Below are positions 43,147-52,127 of a DNA stretch of 64,000 nt, one piece after another. Under the pieces are notes generated by a model. It was not told where the DNA came from and ran no database searches. It saw nothing but the letters and a program-made list of their open reading frames with translations. Numbering within the stretch: position 1 is the first letter of the stretch; every line of letters starts with the position of its first letter. Made by a program: the position numbers and the translations under genes. Source of the DNA: Pseudomonas oryzihabitans (GTDB lineage Bacteria > Pseudomonadota > Gammaproteobacteria > Pseudomonadales > Pseudomonadaceae); assembly GCF_024652905.1 (NCBI RefSeq), contig NZ_CP102428.1:942501-1006500 (forward strand), read 5' to 3'.

Positions 43147-44639
43147 TAGGCGATGCAGACCGACTTGAGTTCGGTGAAGGCTTCCACCGCGCCGCGGCCG
43201 AATTCGCGCCCGATGCCGGACTGCTTGTAGCCGCCGAAGGGCAGATTGGGGTCCACCGGGACGTGGCTATTGACCCACACCGTGCCTGCCTCGATGCGCG
43301 GGATCAGGTCCAGGGTGCGGCTGAGGTCGTTGCTCCAGATGCTCGCGGTCAGGCCATAGTGGCTGGCATTGATCTGGCGCACGGCTTCATCCAGATCATC
43401 GTAGGCCAGCACCGACAGTACCGGACCGAACACCTCTTCCTGGGCCACGCTCATCTCGGCGTTCACCTCCAGCACCGTCGGTTGCACGAAGAAGCCGGGC
43501 AGGTCTGGCGCGGCGCCTCCCACAGTGACCTTCGCGCCTTGCTGCCGGGCCTGCTGCAGATGATCCAGCACGCTGCGCTGCTGCTTGCGCGAGACCAGCG
43601 GATTGATCTGGGCGTTGGGATCCAGGCCCGCGCCCAGGGTCATGCCGCCCACGGCGGCGCTCAGGGCTTCGAGGAAGGCCGCGTGCAATCGGCGCGGCAC
43701 GAAGAAGCGCGACGCCGCGGCGCAGACCTGCCCCTGGTTGAGCAGTCCACCCATGAGGGCGCCGCCCACGGCCTTCTCCAGGTCGGCGTCGTCCAGCAGC
43801 AGCATGGGATTCTTGCCGCCCAGTTCGAGGGAGAAGCGGGTCATGTTCTGCAGGGCGGCCATGCCCACCTGCTTGCCCACGGCGGTGGAGCCGGTAAAGG
43901 ACACCTTGTTGACACCGGGGTGGGCGACCAGCGCCGCCCCGGCCTCGGCGCCGCGACCGATGAGAACGTTGAACACCCCCGCCGGTATCCCGGCCTCGAT
44001 GGCCAGGGCCGCGACCCGCAGCGCGGTCAACGGGGTCTCGTCGGCGGGCTTGATGATGATGGAATTGCCCGCCGCCAGGGCCGGCATGACCTTCCACAGG
44101 GCGATCATCAGCGGGAAATTCCACGGCACGATGCCGGCCACCACGCCTACGGCCTCGCGGCGGGTGTAGGCGTTGTAGCGGGCGCCAGCCGGTACCGGGA
44201 TGGAGACGTCCAGGGTCTGGCCTTCCAGCTTGGTCGCCCAGCCCGCCATGTACCTCATGTATTCGACACTGCCGCCGACCTCGATGGCGCGGGCGATATG
44301 GATGGACTTGCCCTGTTCCAGGGTCTCCAGCTGGGCCAGTTCCTCGCCGTGCTGCTCGACGAGGTCGGCGAACCTGAGCAGGATGCGCTCGCGATCGGCC
44401 GGCCGCAGGCGACTCCAGCTGCCGCTGTCGAAGGCCGCCCGGGCCGCGGCTACGCAGCGGTCCACGGTGGCGCCATCGGCCAGATGGGTGCGGGAGATGG
44501 GCTGGGCGGTGGCCGGGTCGAGCACCTCGAATAGGTCGTTCGCGCCGGTGACGGTCCGGCCGTCGATGAAGCTGCCATGGACCTGATCGAGAAAGGCCGT
44601 GACGCGGTCGAGCGGAGCGAGGAGGGCAGTGGTAGGCAT
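43143..44639 (-). CDS. feaB: FeaB-type phenylacetaldehyde dehydrogenase
   Basis: 498 residues. NAD-dependent aldehyde dehydrogenase; E306-type numbering: catalytic Cys C306 in NQGQVCAAAS and general base E272 in LELGGKNP. The N-terminus (VTAFLDQVHGSFIDG) and RERILLRFADLVEQHGEELAQLETLEQGKSI match E. coli FeaB, which oxidises phenylacetaldehyde and 4-hydroxyphenylacetaldehyde. Here it would make 4-hydroxyphenylacetate for the hpa genes. It ends at SVCIAY. The 130 bases upstream may hold its own promoter. Confidence 0.88.
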   Translation of the reverse strand: MPTTALLAPLDRVTAFLDQVHGSFIDGRTVTGANDLFEVLDPATAQPISRTHLADGATVDRCVAAARAAFDSGSWSRLRPADRERILLRFADLVEQHGEELAQLETLEQGKSIHIARAIEVGGSVEYMRYMAGWATKLEGQTLDVSIPVPAGARYNAYTRREAVGVVAGIVPWNFPLMIALWKVMPALAAGNSIIIKPADETPLTALRVAALAIEAGIPAGVFNVLIGRGAEAGAALVAHPGVNKVSFTGSTAVGKQVGMAALQNMTRFSLELGGKNPMLLLDDADLEKAVGGALMGGLLNQGQVCAAASRFFVPRRLHAAFLEALSAAVGGMTLGAGLDPNAQINPLVSRKQQRSVLDHLQQARQQGAKVTVGGAAPDLPGFFVQPTVLEVNAEMSVAQEEVFGPVLSVLAYDDLDEAVRQINASHYGLTASIWSNDLSRTLDLIPRIEAGTVWVNSHVPVDPNLPFGGYKQSGIGREFGRGAVEAFTELKSVCIAY

Positions 44640-44769
44640 GGCAATGTCCTTGTAGTTGTCATTGAGCCGGTCGAGCGGCGATGGGGCAGCTTAGGCAGGC
44701 CGGCTCGGCGCGGGCTTGCCTCTGACTGCCGCCTGCCTTGACGCGCTCTGCCAGCGATGGGTGTGTGGA

Positions 44770-45537
44770 TCAGGGGCCCGGTCGTACCTCCGCCAGACCG
44801 GCGCCGCCATCCACCACCAGGGTCTGGCCGGTGATGTAGCGTGCGGCGTCGGAGGCCAGGAAGAGCATGGCGGCAGCGATGTCCTGCGGCTCGCCCAGGC
44901 GCCTGAGCGGGACGCCGCTCGCGATATGGGCGGCATTGGCGTCGTCCCCCAGGTTGTCCAGCGCCGGCGTCCGGATCATCCCGGGTTCCACGCCGTTGAC
45001 GCGGATCTGGTCCGCCGCCAGTTCCAGGGCCGCCGCGCGGATGAAGCCGTTCACCCCGGCCTTGGAGGCGGCGTAGTGGGCGAGACCGGGATAGGCGAAG
45101 CGCGGGCCGGTCACCGAGGAGGTGATCAGCAGGCTGCCACCGCCCTGGCGCCGCATCAGCGGCGTGGCGGCCTGGGCCAGCCAGAAGCAGGCGGCGAGAT
45201 TGACCGCCAGGGTGCGCTCCAGCAGCGCCGGGGTGATGGCGGCGAAATCGGTGAGGGGGAAGAAGGCCGCGTTGTGCACCACAACGTCCAGCCGGTCGAG
45301 ACCGGCCAGCAGCGCCGCGGCGCTGTTTGGTACGGCGAGATCGGTGGCGCCGGCTGCCTCCACGGCCAGGCCCTGGGCGGTCAACTCGGCGGCCAGGGCC
45401 GCCGCCGTCTGCGCCTGCAGATCGGCGATCCGTACCTGCGCGCCGGCCCGGGCGAAGCCTTCGACCAGCGCCCGACCGATGCCCTGGGCGCCACCGGTGA
45501 CCAGCACCTGGCGCTCGCGGAAATCGAAAAGGCTCAT
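44770..45537 (-). CDS. short-chain dehydrogenase/reductase (first of pair)
   Basis: 255 residues, classical SDR. Cofactor motif VTGGAQGIGRAL, structural DVVVHNAA, active site Ser in LLITSSVTG, and Y-A-A-S-K. The Asp after strand 2 (RIADLQ) suggests NAD(H). It is the last gene of the monoamine-type operon; its start follows the stop of the second SDR with one base between (TGACATG). By analogy with MoaE in the Klebsiella monoamine regulon it may oxidise a beta-hydroxyl such as that of octopamine, but this is inference. Confidence 0.85.
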   Translation of the reverse strand: MSLFDFRERQVLVTGGAQGIGRALVEGFARAGAQVRIADLQAQTAAALAAELTAQGLAVEAAGATDLAVPNSAAALLAGLDRLDVVVHNAAFFPLTDFAAITPALLERTLAVNLAACFWLAQAATPLMRRQGGGSLLITSSVTGPRFAYPGLAHYAASKAGVNGFIRAAALELAADQIRVNGVEPGMIRTPALDNLGDDANAAHIASGVPLRRLGEPQDIAAAMLFLASDAARYITGQTLVVDGGAGLAEVRPGP

Positions 45538-45538
45538 G

Positions 45539-46330
45539 TCAGGCGTCTCCCAGGCGGGTGAAGGCCAGGGTCGGCAGGTCGACGCAGGAGGCGCCGCCAT
45601 CGGCCACCAGCAGGGTGCCGGTGACCATGGCGGCTTCCGCGGAGGCGAGAAAGGCGCAGACGCTGGCGATCTCCTCGGGCGCGGCAGGGCGACGCAGGGG
45701 GACGTCGGCGCAGACCCGGGCATAGGCGGCGTCCAGATCCTCGCCGTGGGCCTGCATCAGCGGCTGCATCTCGGCATCGGCCATGGGCGTGCGTACCCAG
45801 CCCGGACAGACGGCGTTGGCACGCACCCCCAGGGGGCCGTAGTCCCGCGCCAGGGAGCGGGTCAGGCCGAGCAGGGCGTGCTTGGCCGTGGTGTAGCCGC
45901 ATACCTCGGGGCCGGCGACCAGGGCCGCGATGGACGCCACCAGCACCAGGTTGCCGCGCCGCTCGATGAGCGCTGGCAGACAGGCGCGGGCGCTGAAGAA
46001 GGCGCTGTCGAGGTTGCTGCGCAGCGCGGCCGCCCAATTTTCCGGGGAGGTATCGATGGCGCTGCCCAGGCCATGGCCGCCGGCGTTGGCGATCAATACG
46101 TCGATTCCGCCAAGCTGCCGCTGGATGTCGGCGGTCAGCCCGAGCCAGGCGTCGGGATCGGCGGCGTCACCGCTCAAGGCCAGCCCGCCGATCTCGCCCG
46201 CCAGGCGCTCCAGGGGTTCGCGGCGCCGACCGATCAGCACCACCCGATCGCCCTGGCTGGCGAAGCGCCGGGCGCAGGCGGCGCCGATGCCGGTACCGGC
46301 ACCGGTGATGACCACCACCCGGCCGCTCAT
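45539..46330 (-). CDS. short-chain dehydrogenase/reductase (second of pair)
   Basis: 263 residues, classical SDR. Cofactor motif ITGAGTGIGAACA, DVLIANAGG, active site Ser in LVASIAALVAG and Y-T-T-A-K. The basic residues after strand 2 (LIGRRREPLERL) favour NADP(H), unlike its partner. Overlaps the MoaF gene by 4 bases (ATGA) and is followed after one base by the other SDR. Substrate unknown; the context suggests an aromatic amine or its alcohol. Confidence 0.85.
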   Translation of the reverse strand: MSGRVVVITGAGTGIGAACARRFASQGDRVVLIGRRREPLERLAGEIGGLALSGDAADPDAWLGLTADIQRQLGGIDVLIANAGGHGLGSAIDTSPENWAAALRSNLDSAFFSARACLPALIERRGNLVLVASIAALVAGPEVCGYTTAKHALLGLTRSLARDYGPLGVRANAVCPGWVRTPMADAEMQPLMQAHGEDLDAAYARVCADVPLRRPAAPEEIASVCAFLASAEAAMVTGTLLVADGGASCVDLPTLAFTRLGDA

Positions 46331-47139
46331 GCCGGGTACTCGGTGCGGTTGAGCACCTGGCAATGGGACGCGACCGGGAAGTTGCTCCAGGCCTGGCAGT
46401 CGGCATCGCTATAGCCCCATATCTTGCCATCACTACGGTGCTGGTCGAGGTCGATCAGCAGCACGCCGAGGGTGGGTACGATCTTCTCGCGCCAGACGAA
46501 CAGATAGAGGTGCTCGGCGATGCGGTAGTAGTGGCAGCGATCGGTGTCGGTCAGGCCGCCTTCCACGCCCTGCAGGCATTGCCAGGTATAGAAGTTCTCG
46601 TTGAGATAAATGTGTTCATAGACCTCGGTCGGGCTGTAGCGATAGAGATTGCGCAGCCCGACCAGCTCCCGGGTCGGCGCGTGCGGGCAGGCACCGTCCT
46701 GCCAGGGTCGATCCAGGCTGCCGTGCAGAATCTCCACCTCGACGCCGGTCAGCGACTGACCCGCCAGGGCCCGGGCATAGAGGCCTTCACGGGTGGCGGC
46801 GAGGGTAGGTAGCCGACCGAGCACAGCGGTGAAGGCCTGGTTGGGCAGGTCCAGCACCAGGGTCACCGACCAGTCCTGGTCGTTCTCGCGCTTGATGAAG
46901 TCCACCAGAAAGACCTCTGGCCTCAGGGTGGTGGCCCGATAGCTGGCCTCGCCGCCGCCGTTCTCCAGGTGCCATTCCAGGCGCTCCGCGGTGAAACGAT
47001 GTTCGATGCGCCAACCGTTGGCGAAATGCAGGGTGAGGTGGCGGCCTTGCAGCGCGGCGTTGGCCGGCAACACGAAGCCCTCGGGAGCGAAGCCATCGGC
47101 CAGGGCGCCTACGGTGATCCAGTCGGACGTTGAACTCAT
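46327..47139 (-). CDS. MoaF family protein (monoamine regulon)
   Basis: 270 residues, no signal peptide. The two-part beta-rich layout, with GRHLTLHFANGWRIEHRF in the first half and YEHIYLNENFYTWQCLQG and YLFVWREKIVPTLGVLLIDL in the second, is that of MoaF, a calycin-like protein first seen next to moaE and the tyramine-induced arylsulfatase genes of Klebsiella. Its molecular role is not established. ATG 47139 is the family start. It lies 88 bases after the LuxR gene and overlaps the second SDR by 4 bases. Confidence 0.8.
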   Translation of the reverse strand: MSSTSDWITVGALADGFAPEGFVLPANAALQGRHLTLHFANGWRIEHRFTAERLEWHLENGGGEASYRATTLRPEVFLVDFIKRENDQDWSVTLVLDLPNQAFTAVLGRLPTLAATREGLYARALAGQSLTGVEVEILHGSLDRPWQDGACPHAPTRELVGLRNLYRYSPTEVYEHIYLNENFYTWQCLQGVEGGLTDTDRCHYYRIAEHLYLFVWREKIVPTLGVLLIDLDQHRSDGKIWGYSDADCQAWSNFPVASHCQVLNRTEYPA

Positions 47140-47227
47140 GATGCGACTCCAGTGCAGGAAGGGAGTCGTCATGTTCAGCGGTGCCCGGCGCCTTGCCCAT
47201 CAACCGGATGGTTGAGGCGGGCACCGC

Positions 47228-47881
47228 TCAGAGAAAGAGCGCCGTGACCAGTTCGGTGCGATTGGCTACTCCCACCTTGCGGTAGAGATTGATGAGGTGG
47301 GTCTTCACCGTGGGCAGGCCGATCCCCAGCAACTGCGCCAGGCGCTTGTTGCCGTGGCCGGCGCGCAACAGCTCGGCGAGTTCGCGCTCGCGGGGGGTGA
47401 GGGCGGTCAGACCCACAGAGGCAGAGTGGGTAGCGAGACGGGGCAGCGCCAGTGCGAGCATGGCCTGCAGACCCTGCAGCCGTTCGAGCTCCCCGGCACT
47501 GAAGGCGCCTTCGGCCTCCTGCCGCAGCAGGGATAGCCCCAGCACCGCCTGCCCGGCCTGGCGGGCGAAGATCTCCACCACATCGCAGATGCCGTGGCGG
47601 GCGAGAAAGCCGGCATAGCGTTCGCGGCTGCCCGCCGCCTGGGCCGCCTGGCCGAGGCGCAAGGGAACGAGATCGATGGCGAGATTCTGGCAGTGGCGCG
47701 GATGCAGCGGATCGCTGCCCTGATAGCGCTCCAGGTAGCTCTGGTGCATGGGCGTGGCGAGGCCCAGCAGCTGGAAATCCGCCGGGCGCGCCTGGTGGTC
47801 GATGCGATAGAGCGCCGCCAGGGAGGCGCCGCCCACCCTGGCACAGGCCAGCAGACATTGCCGGGCCAGGGCGTCGCCCAT
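47228..47881 (-). CDS. LuxR-family transcriptional regulator
   Basis: 217 residues. The C-terminal HTH is LTPRERELAELLRAGHGNKRLAQLLG with VKTHLINLYRKVGVANRTELV. The N-terminal 140 residues form a GAF/autoinducer-like sensor region (ACARVGGASLAALYRIDH, FQLLGLATPMHQSYLERY). No receiver domain. It starts 2 bases after the cupin gene stop and is likely the local activator of the operon. The ligand is unknown; an aromatic amine fits the context. Confidence 0.82.
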   Translation of the reverse strand: MGDALARQCLLACARVGGASLAALYRIDHQARPADFQLLGLATPMHQSYLERYQGSDPLHPRHCQNLAIDLVPLRLGQAAQAAGSRERYAGFLARHGICDVVEIFARQAGQAVLGLSLLRQEAEGAFSAGELERLQGLQAMLALALPRLATHSASVGLTALTPRERELAELLRAGHGNKRLAQLLGIGLPTVKTHLINLYRKVGVANRTELVTALFL

Positions 47882-47883
47882 GG

Positions 47884-48249
47884 TCAGGCCACGGCGTGGT
47901 AGTGCTTGACGAAGCTGTCGCTGAGGATCTCCCAGCGCACCGGGGTGCCTTTTTCCACGTACCAGGTGTCGCCCACGCCGAAGCGGGTGGTCTCGCCGGT
48001 GGATTCGTCCGTCAGCAGCACCTCGCCGGTGACCACCGTGGCCTGTTCGTTGAAAGGATAGGTCATGCGAAAGGTGCTCTTGCTGACGCCGAAATAGGCC
48101 GCGCTTACGGCGTCGGTGGGCGCACCGGCGGTCATCTTGCCGTAGGCCTTGCCGTCGCCGGCAAGAAGCTCCGAGCCGAGATCGGCCACGGTGCCCCAGG
48201 GATCGAGCTGGTCGAGGGTGATGTGGCGGGTGATGGGATGCAGCGACAT
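47884..48249 (-). CDS. cupin-domain protein (DUF861-type)
   Basis: 121 residues, a single cupin: TYPFNEQATVVTGEVLLTDESTGE (first motif region, landmark only) and GDTWYVEKGTPVRWEI (second motif). The metal-binding His residues are mostly replaced, as in the (S)-ureidoglycine aminohydrolase-like DUF861 family that often accompanies amine catabolism genes. ATG 48249 was chosen because the fold begins there. It lies 25 bases after the FAD oxidoreductase gene and 2 before the LuxR gene. Confidence 0.78.
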   Translation of the reverse strand: MSLHPITRHITLDQLDPWGTVADLGSELLAGDGKAYGKMTAGAPTDAVSAAYFGVSKSTFRMTYPFNEQATVVTGEVLLTDESTGETTRFGVGDTWYVEKGTPVRWEILSDSFVKHYHAVA

Positions 48250-48274
48250 GGTGGACTCCTGTTGGGAAAAAGGG

Positions 48275-49573
48275 TTAGCGACGACCGTTCCAGTAGCCGG
48301 ACACCTGATGCCAGGTCTTGCCGCCGGTGAGGAGCAGTGGCCCGAAGACATCCTTGCCGGTGACCTCGATGCGCCGGATGGAGCTGATCAGGTCATAGCG
48401 CGCCGAGCCTTCGCTCATGCCCTCGGCCAGCACCTTGCAGATGATGTGGCTGGGGGTGACGCCGAAGCCCGAGTAACCCTGGACGAAAAAGGCGTTGGGC
48501 CGGCCGGGCAGGGTGCCGATCTGCGGAAACAGATTGGGACTCACCGCCATGGGGCCACCCCAGGCCAGATCGATCTTCACCTCGGCGAGGTAAGGGAAGA
48601 TCTTCAACATGAGCTTGCGATTCCAGGCCTTGAGATCCTTGGGGATGTGCTCGACCAGGGAGGTGGCCGAGCCGAACAGCAACCGGTTCTCGTTGGTCAC
48701 CCGGTAGTAGTCGATCACCGGACGGATGTCGCTGTAAGCCCCGCGAATCGGGCTGATGCGCTGGATGAGCTCATCCGCCAGGGGTTCGGTGACGATCTGG
48801 AAGGCGTAGGTGTTGATGGTGGTGCGGTGCAGCTCGGGTTCCAGCTTGTTGAGGAAGCTGTCGCAGGCCCAGAGCAGCTTGCTGGCCGTGACGGTGCCGC
48901 GGCCGGTGCGCACCTTGATGCGCTCGCCGTAGCTGACGTCCAGCACCGGGCTGAATTCGAAGATGCGCACCCCCAGGCTGGCGGCCGCCTTGGCTTCGCC
49001 CAGCAGCAGGTTCAGCGAATGCACATGGCCGCCGCCGCGATGCAGGAGGGCGCAGCTGTAGGCGTCCGAGCCGATGATCTCGCGCACCTCGCGGCCGGCC
49101 AGGAAGCGGATCTCGTGCGGAGTGCCGGTGGACTTGAATTCCTTCTCCCAGGTGCGCAGGGTCTTCGCCTGCCGCTCGTTGAAGCCCATGTAACCGTAGC
49201 CATGACAGAAGTCGGCGTCGATGTCGTAGCGGGCGATGCGCGCCTTGATGATGTCGGCGCCGAGGTCGCTGATCTCGAAGATCTGCCGCAGGCCGTCTTC
49301 GCCCACCTCCTTCTTGATCTTCTCCAGGTCGTGACCGATGCCGGCCATGATCTGGCCGCCGTTGCGACCGGTACCGCCAAAGCCGAGGTGGCGGGCTTCC
49401 AGCACCACGATGTTGGTGATGCCCTTTTCGGCCAGCTCCAGCGCGGTGTTGATCCCGGAGAAGCCCCCGCCGATGACGACGACGTCGGCTTCGATATCGT
49501 CCGCCAGCGAAGGAAAGCTCAGGTCGTATTTCTTGGTGGCCGTGTAGTAGGTCGGGGTTTCGAGAGTGATCAT
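48275..49573 (-). CDS. FAD-dependent oxidoreductase (PuuB/DadA-like amine oxidase)
   Basis: 432 residues. FAD motif VVIGGGFSGINTALELAEKG, E in VVLEAR, and GGTGRNGGQIMAG, then a C-terminal GYSGFGVTPSHIICKVLAEG. The layout resembles gamma-glutamylputrescine oxidoreductase (PuuB) and D-amino-acid dehydrogenases, which oxidise amines or amino acids. First gene of the operon; no copper amine oxidase (TynA) gene is present in the window, so this enzyme may carry out the amine-oxidation step. Inferred. Confidence 0.82.
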   Translation of the reverse strand: MITLETPTYYTATKKYDLSFPSLADDIEADVVVIGGGFSGINTALELAEKGITNIVVLEARHLGFGGTGRNGGQIMAGIGHDLEKIKKEVGEDGLRQIFEISDLGADIIKARIARYDIDADFCHGYGYMGFNERQAKTLRTWEKEFKSTGTPHEIRFLAGREVREIIGSDAYSCALLHRGGGHVHSLNLLLGEAKAAASLGVRIFEFSPVLDVSYGERIKVRTGRGTVTASKLLWACDSFLNKLEPELHRTTINTYAFQIVTEPLADELIQRISPIRGAYSDIRPVIDYYRVTNENRLLFGSATSLVEHIPKDLKAWNRKLMLKIFPYLAEVKIDLAWGGPMAVSPNLFPQIGTLPGRPNAFFVQGYSGFGVTPSHIICKVLAEGMSEGSARYDLISSIRRIEVTGKDVFGPLLLTGGKTWHQVSGYWNGRR

Positions 49574-49935
49574 CTGCGCGTGCCGTACTGCCAGACTGGA
49601 AGGGGAGATGCCGGGGGCATCCGCTCATGGCGCTATTAAGGCAACAACCCCTGGCGAAGCTATTGTCTTTGCCTGCCAGCGCTTTTGATCCTGGCTGCCG
49701 GCGCCGCTCCCGCGCGAATCCCGGCGGCGATCGTCCACGGCGCCTGCCCGGTCCGCCGCCCTTGGCAGCGAGAGGCAACTGCGCTGGCACGCCTAGGCAA
49801 GGCCGCCGCCCGAGGCCTTCTTTAAGCTGGGATTCGCGGCGTCCCCGACGAAGACGCCCCCGACAATTCATAGCACCCGTCCGGGTAGCCGGACCTTGCC
49901 CTGCCTAGAGCAATAACAACCAGAGGGCTTCTGAC
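49574..49935. other. 362-base divergent promoter region
   Basis: No gene is supported. It separates the FAD oxidoreductase operon from the permease gene and must hold both promoters. No convincing sigma-54 or palindromic site was seen. Confidence 0.4.
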
Positions 49936-51435
49936 ATGACCTTGCAGCAACGTTTGTCCCAGCACCTGCACCAGGGGGTGGTCGGTTTTCCGACCGCCCT
50001 CGCCAGCGCCGTCGGCCTGATCATGGCCAGCCCGGTGATCCTCACGGCCACCACCGGCTTCGGCCTGGGCGGCGGGCTGTTCGCCCTGGCCATGGGCATC
50101 GCCCTGGTCATGATGCTGGCGCAATCCACCAGCTTCGCCGAAGCCGCCTGCCTGTTGCCCACCAACGGCTCGGTCTACGACTACCTGGCCTGCGGCCTGG
50201 GTCGCTTCTTCGCCATCACCGGCACGCTGTCCGCCTACCTGATCGTGCATGTCTTCGCCGGCACGGCGGAAACCATCCTCAGCGGCACCATGGCGCTGGT
50301 CAATTTCGAATCCCTGAATGTCCTGACCGAACCGGGTGGCCAGGCCTGGCTGGTCGGGGTCGGCCTGGTGCTGGGCTTCGCCGTGCTCAACGTGCTGGGC
50401 GTGACGGTGTTCGGCAAGGCCGAGGTCATCCTGACCTTCGGCATGTGGACCACCCTGATGATCTTTGGCATCGCCGGTCTGCTCAAGGCGCCCGCGGTGG
50501 CCCTGGACGGCCCCTTCGGCGCCTCCCTGGTGGGCGATGACCTGACCACGCTGCTGTCACTGATCGGCATGGCGATGTTCATGTTCGTCGGTTGCGAATT
50601 CGTCACGCCCCTGGCGCCCGAGGTACGCAATGCCGCGCGGACCCTGCCGCGCGCCATGCTGCTCGGGCTGCTGGGCGTGGCCGGCTGCATGTTCATCTAT
50701 GGCGCCGCCATGCGCCGGCAGGTGGAGAATGTCCTGATCGATCCGGCGGCCAATGTCCACCTGCTGGATACGCCCATGGCCATTCCCCACTTCGCCGAGC
50801 AGGTGATGGGGCCTTTCGGCCGGATCTGGCTGGGCATCGGCCTGCTGTTCGCCGGGGCGGCCACCATCAATACCCTGATGGCGGGCGTGCCGCGCATCCT
50901 CTATGGCATGGCGGTGGATGGCGCGTTGCCACGCGTCTTCACCTACCTGCATCCGCGCTTCAAGACACCGGTGGTGTGCATCGCCGTGGTCGCCGCCATT
51001 CCCTGCCTCCACGCCTGGTGGCTGGGCGGCAACGCGGACCGGATCGTGCCGCTGATCCTCGCCGCGGTCTGCGCCTGGAGTACCGCCTACCTGCTGGTCA
51101 ATCTGTCGGTGGTGCTGCTGCGCCTGCGCCGGCCCGACCTGCCGCGCGCCTATCGCTCACCGCTGTTCCCGCTGCCGCAGATCATCGCCAGTGCCGGCCT
51201 GCTGCTGGGCATGTATTTCATCACCCCACCCGGCATGAACGCGGCGGACATCTATCGTCCCTTCGGTGCCATGCTCGGCCTGACGGCCGCCTTCGCGCTG
51301 TTCTGGACGCTGGTGGTCCAACGCGTCCACCCGTTCCGCCCGGTGCCGGTGGAAGAGGCGCTGGAAAAGGAGTTCAACCGCGAGGTCGGCCTGCAGTTGC
51401 CCGCCATCGAGCCCGTGCTGCGCGGCGCGGTCTGA
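49936..51435 (+). CDS. APC-family amino acid/amine permease
   Basis: 499 residues, about twelve membrane helices. APC features: the N-terminal LIMASPVILTATTGFGLGGG and SFAEAACLLPTNGSVYDYLACGLG helices, GCEFVTPLAPEVRNAARTLPRAM in helix 6-7 and a long C-terminal cytoplasmic tail. It imports an amino acid or amine by cation symport. It is divergent from the amine-oxidising operon and ends one base before the DUF3156-like gene. Substrate inferred to be an aromatic amine such as tyramine. Confidence 0.88.
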   Translation: MTLQQRLSQHLHQGVVGFPTALASAVGLIMASPVILTATTGFGLGGGLFALAMGIALVMMLAQSTSFAEAACLLPTNGSVYDYLACGLGRFFAITGTLSAYLIVHVFAGTAETILSGTMALVNFESLNVLTEPGGQAWLVGVGLVLGFAVLNVLGVTVFGKAEVILTFGMWTTLMIFGIAGLLKAPAVALDGPFGASLVGDDLTTLLSLIGMAMFMFVGCEFVTPLAPEVRNAARTLPRAMLLGLLGVAGCMFIYGAAMRRQVENVLIDPAANVHLLDTPMAIPHFAEQVMGPFGRIWLGIGLLFAGAATINTLMAGVPRILYGMAVDGALPRVFTYLHPRFKTPVVCIAVVAAIPCLHAWWLGGNADRIVPLILAAVCAWSTAYLLVNLSVVLLRLRRPDLPRAYRSPLFPLPQIIASAGLLLGMYFITPPGMNAADIYRPFGAMLGLTAAFALFWTLVVQRVHPFRPVPVEEALEKEFNREVGLQLPAIEPVLRGAV

Positions 51436-51436
51436 G

Positions 51437-52012
51437 ATGTGGTCGTTCTGGAAGCAGCCGGCGGGCTATCGCCCCGGCGCGACGCTGGCGCGCCTGGTGC
51501 GAGATCTGCCGGGTCTGCAGGTGACGGCACTGGCCATTGACCACCTGCAGGTCGGTCAGGAGGGCCAGGGCTGGACCTTCGAAATCCGGGAGCGGCCCCA
51601 GGCGTTGTTTCTCATGCACCTGGTGACCTGTCGCTTCCAGTGGCAGCGGCCAACCTGTGCCGGCACGCCGGTGCGTATCCGGCTGCGGCACAGCGGCTGG
51701 TGGCGGCGCACGGGGTTGGCCTTCCGCATCCTCGCAGGGCGCGATCCTGCGCTGGAGCGTTGGTGCGCCGCCCTGGTGCGGGATCCGGCGCTGATCGAGG
51801 CGCTGCAGGTGCTGGATTTCCGGGAGCTGGAGCTGGAACGCCGGCAAGGGCAGTGGCGCCTCGTGCTGGAGCCCTATGCGGCCAGCGAGGTGGTCAGCCG
51901 CTTTCCGGCCTATCGCCGCTACCTGCGGCTACCGCCGGACCAGGCCCAGGCCGCCTTGCAGGTTCTCGCGCGCCTGCAGGCCTGGATCGCCCCCGAGGTG
52001 GCGCCGCATTGA
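51437..52012 (+). CDS. DUF3156-like hypothetical protein
   Basis: 191 residues, Arg/Trp-rich (MWSFWKQPAGYRPGATLARL), with no signal peptide or membrane segment. Composition and layout resemble the DUF3156 family that accompanies APC permeases in pseudomonads; the assignment is from memory of that pattern and only moderately sure. The start codon follows the permease stop by one base, so it is coupled to transport. Function unknown. Confidence 0.6.
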   Translation: MWSFWKQPAGYRPGATLARLVRDLPGLQVTALAIDHLQVGQEGQGWTFEIRERPQALFLMHLVTCRFQWQRPTCAGTPVRIRLRHSGWWRRTGLAFRILAGRDPALERWCAALVRDPALIEALQVLDFRELELERRQGQWRLVLEPYAASEVVSRFPAYRRYLRLPPDQAQAALQVLARLQAWIAPEVAPH

Positions 52013-52127
52013 GTGCCGAAAACGGCTAGTGCGCCGGTGTGCTTATTGCGTGCCGAACAGTCAGGTTACCGCGGGTAACGCCGGGACCTCAGGCAACCCG
52101 AGCGCACCCTGAACAGAGGAGATCGAC

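Noticed and set aside
49787-49802. TGGCACGCCTAGGCA, a sigma-54-like element before the permease gene
   Set aside because: The -12 GC is one base out of register with the -24 GG, and no enhancer-binding activator of the NtrC type is encoded here.
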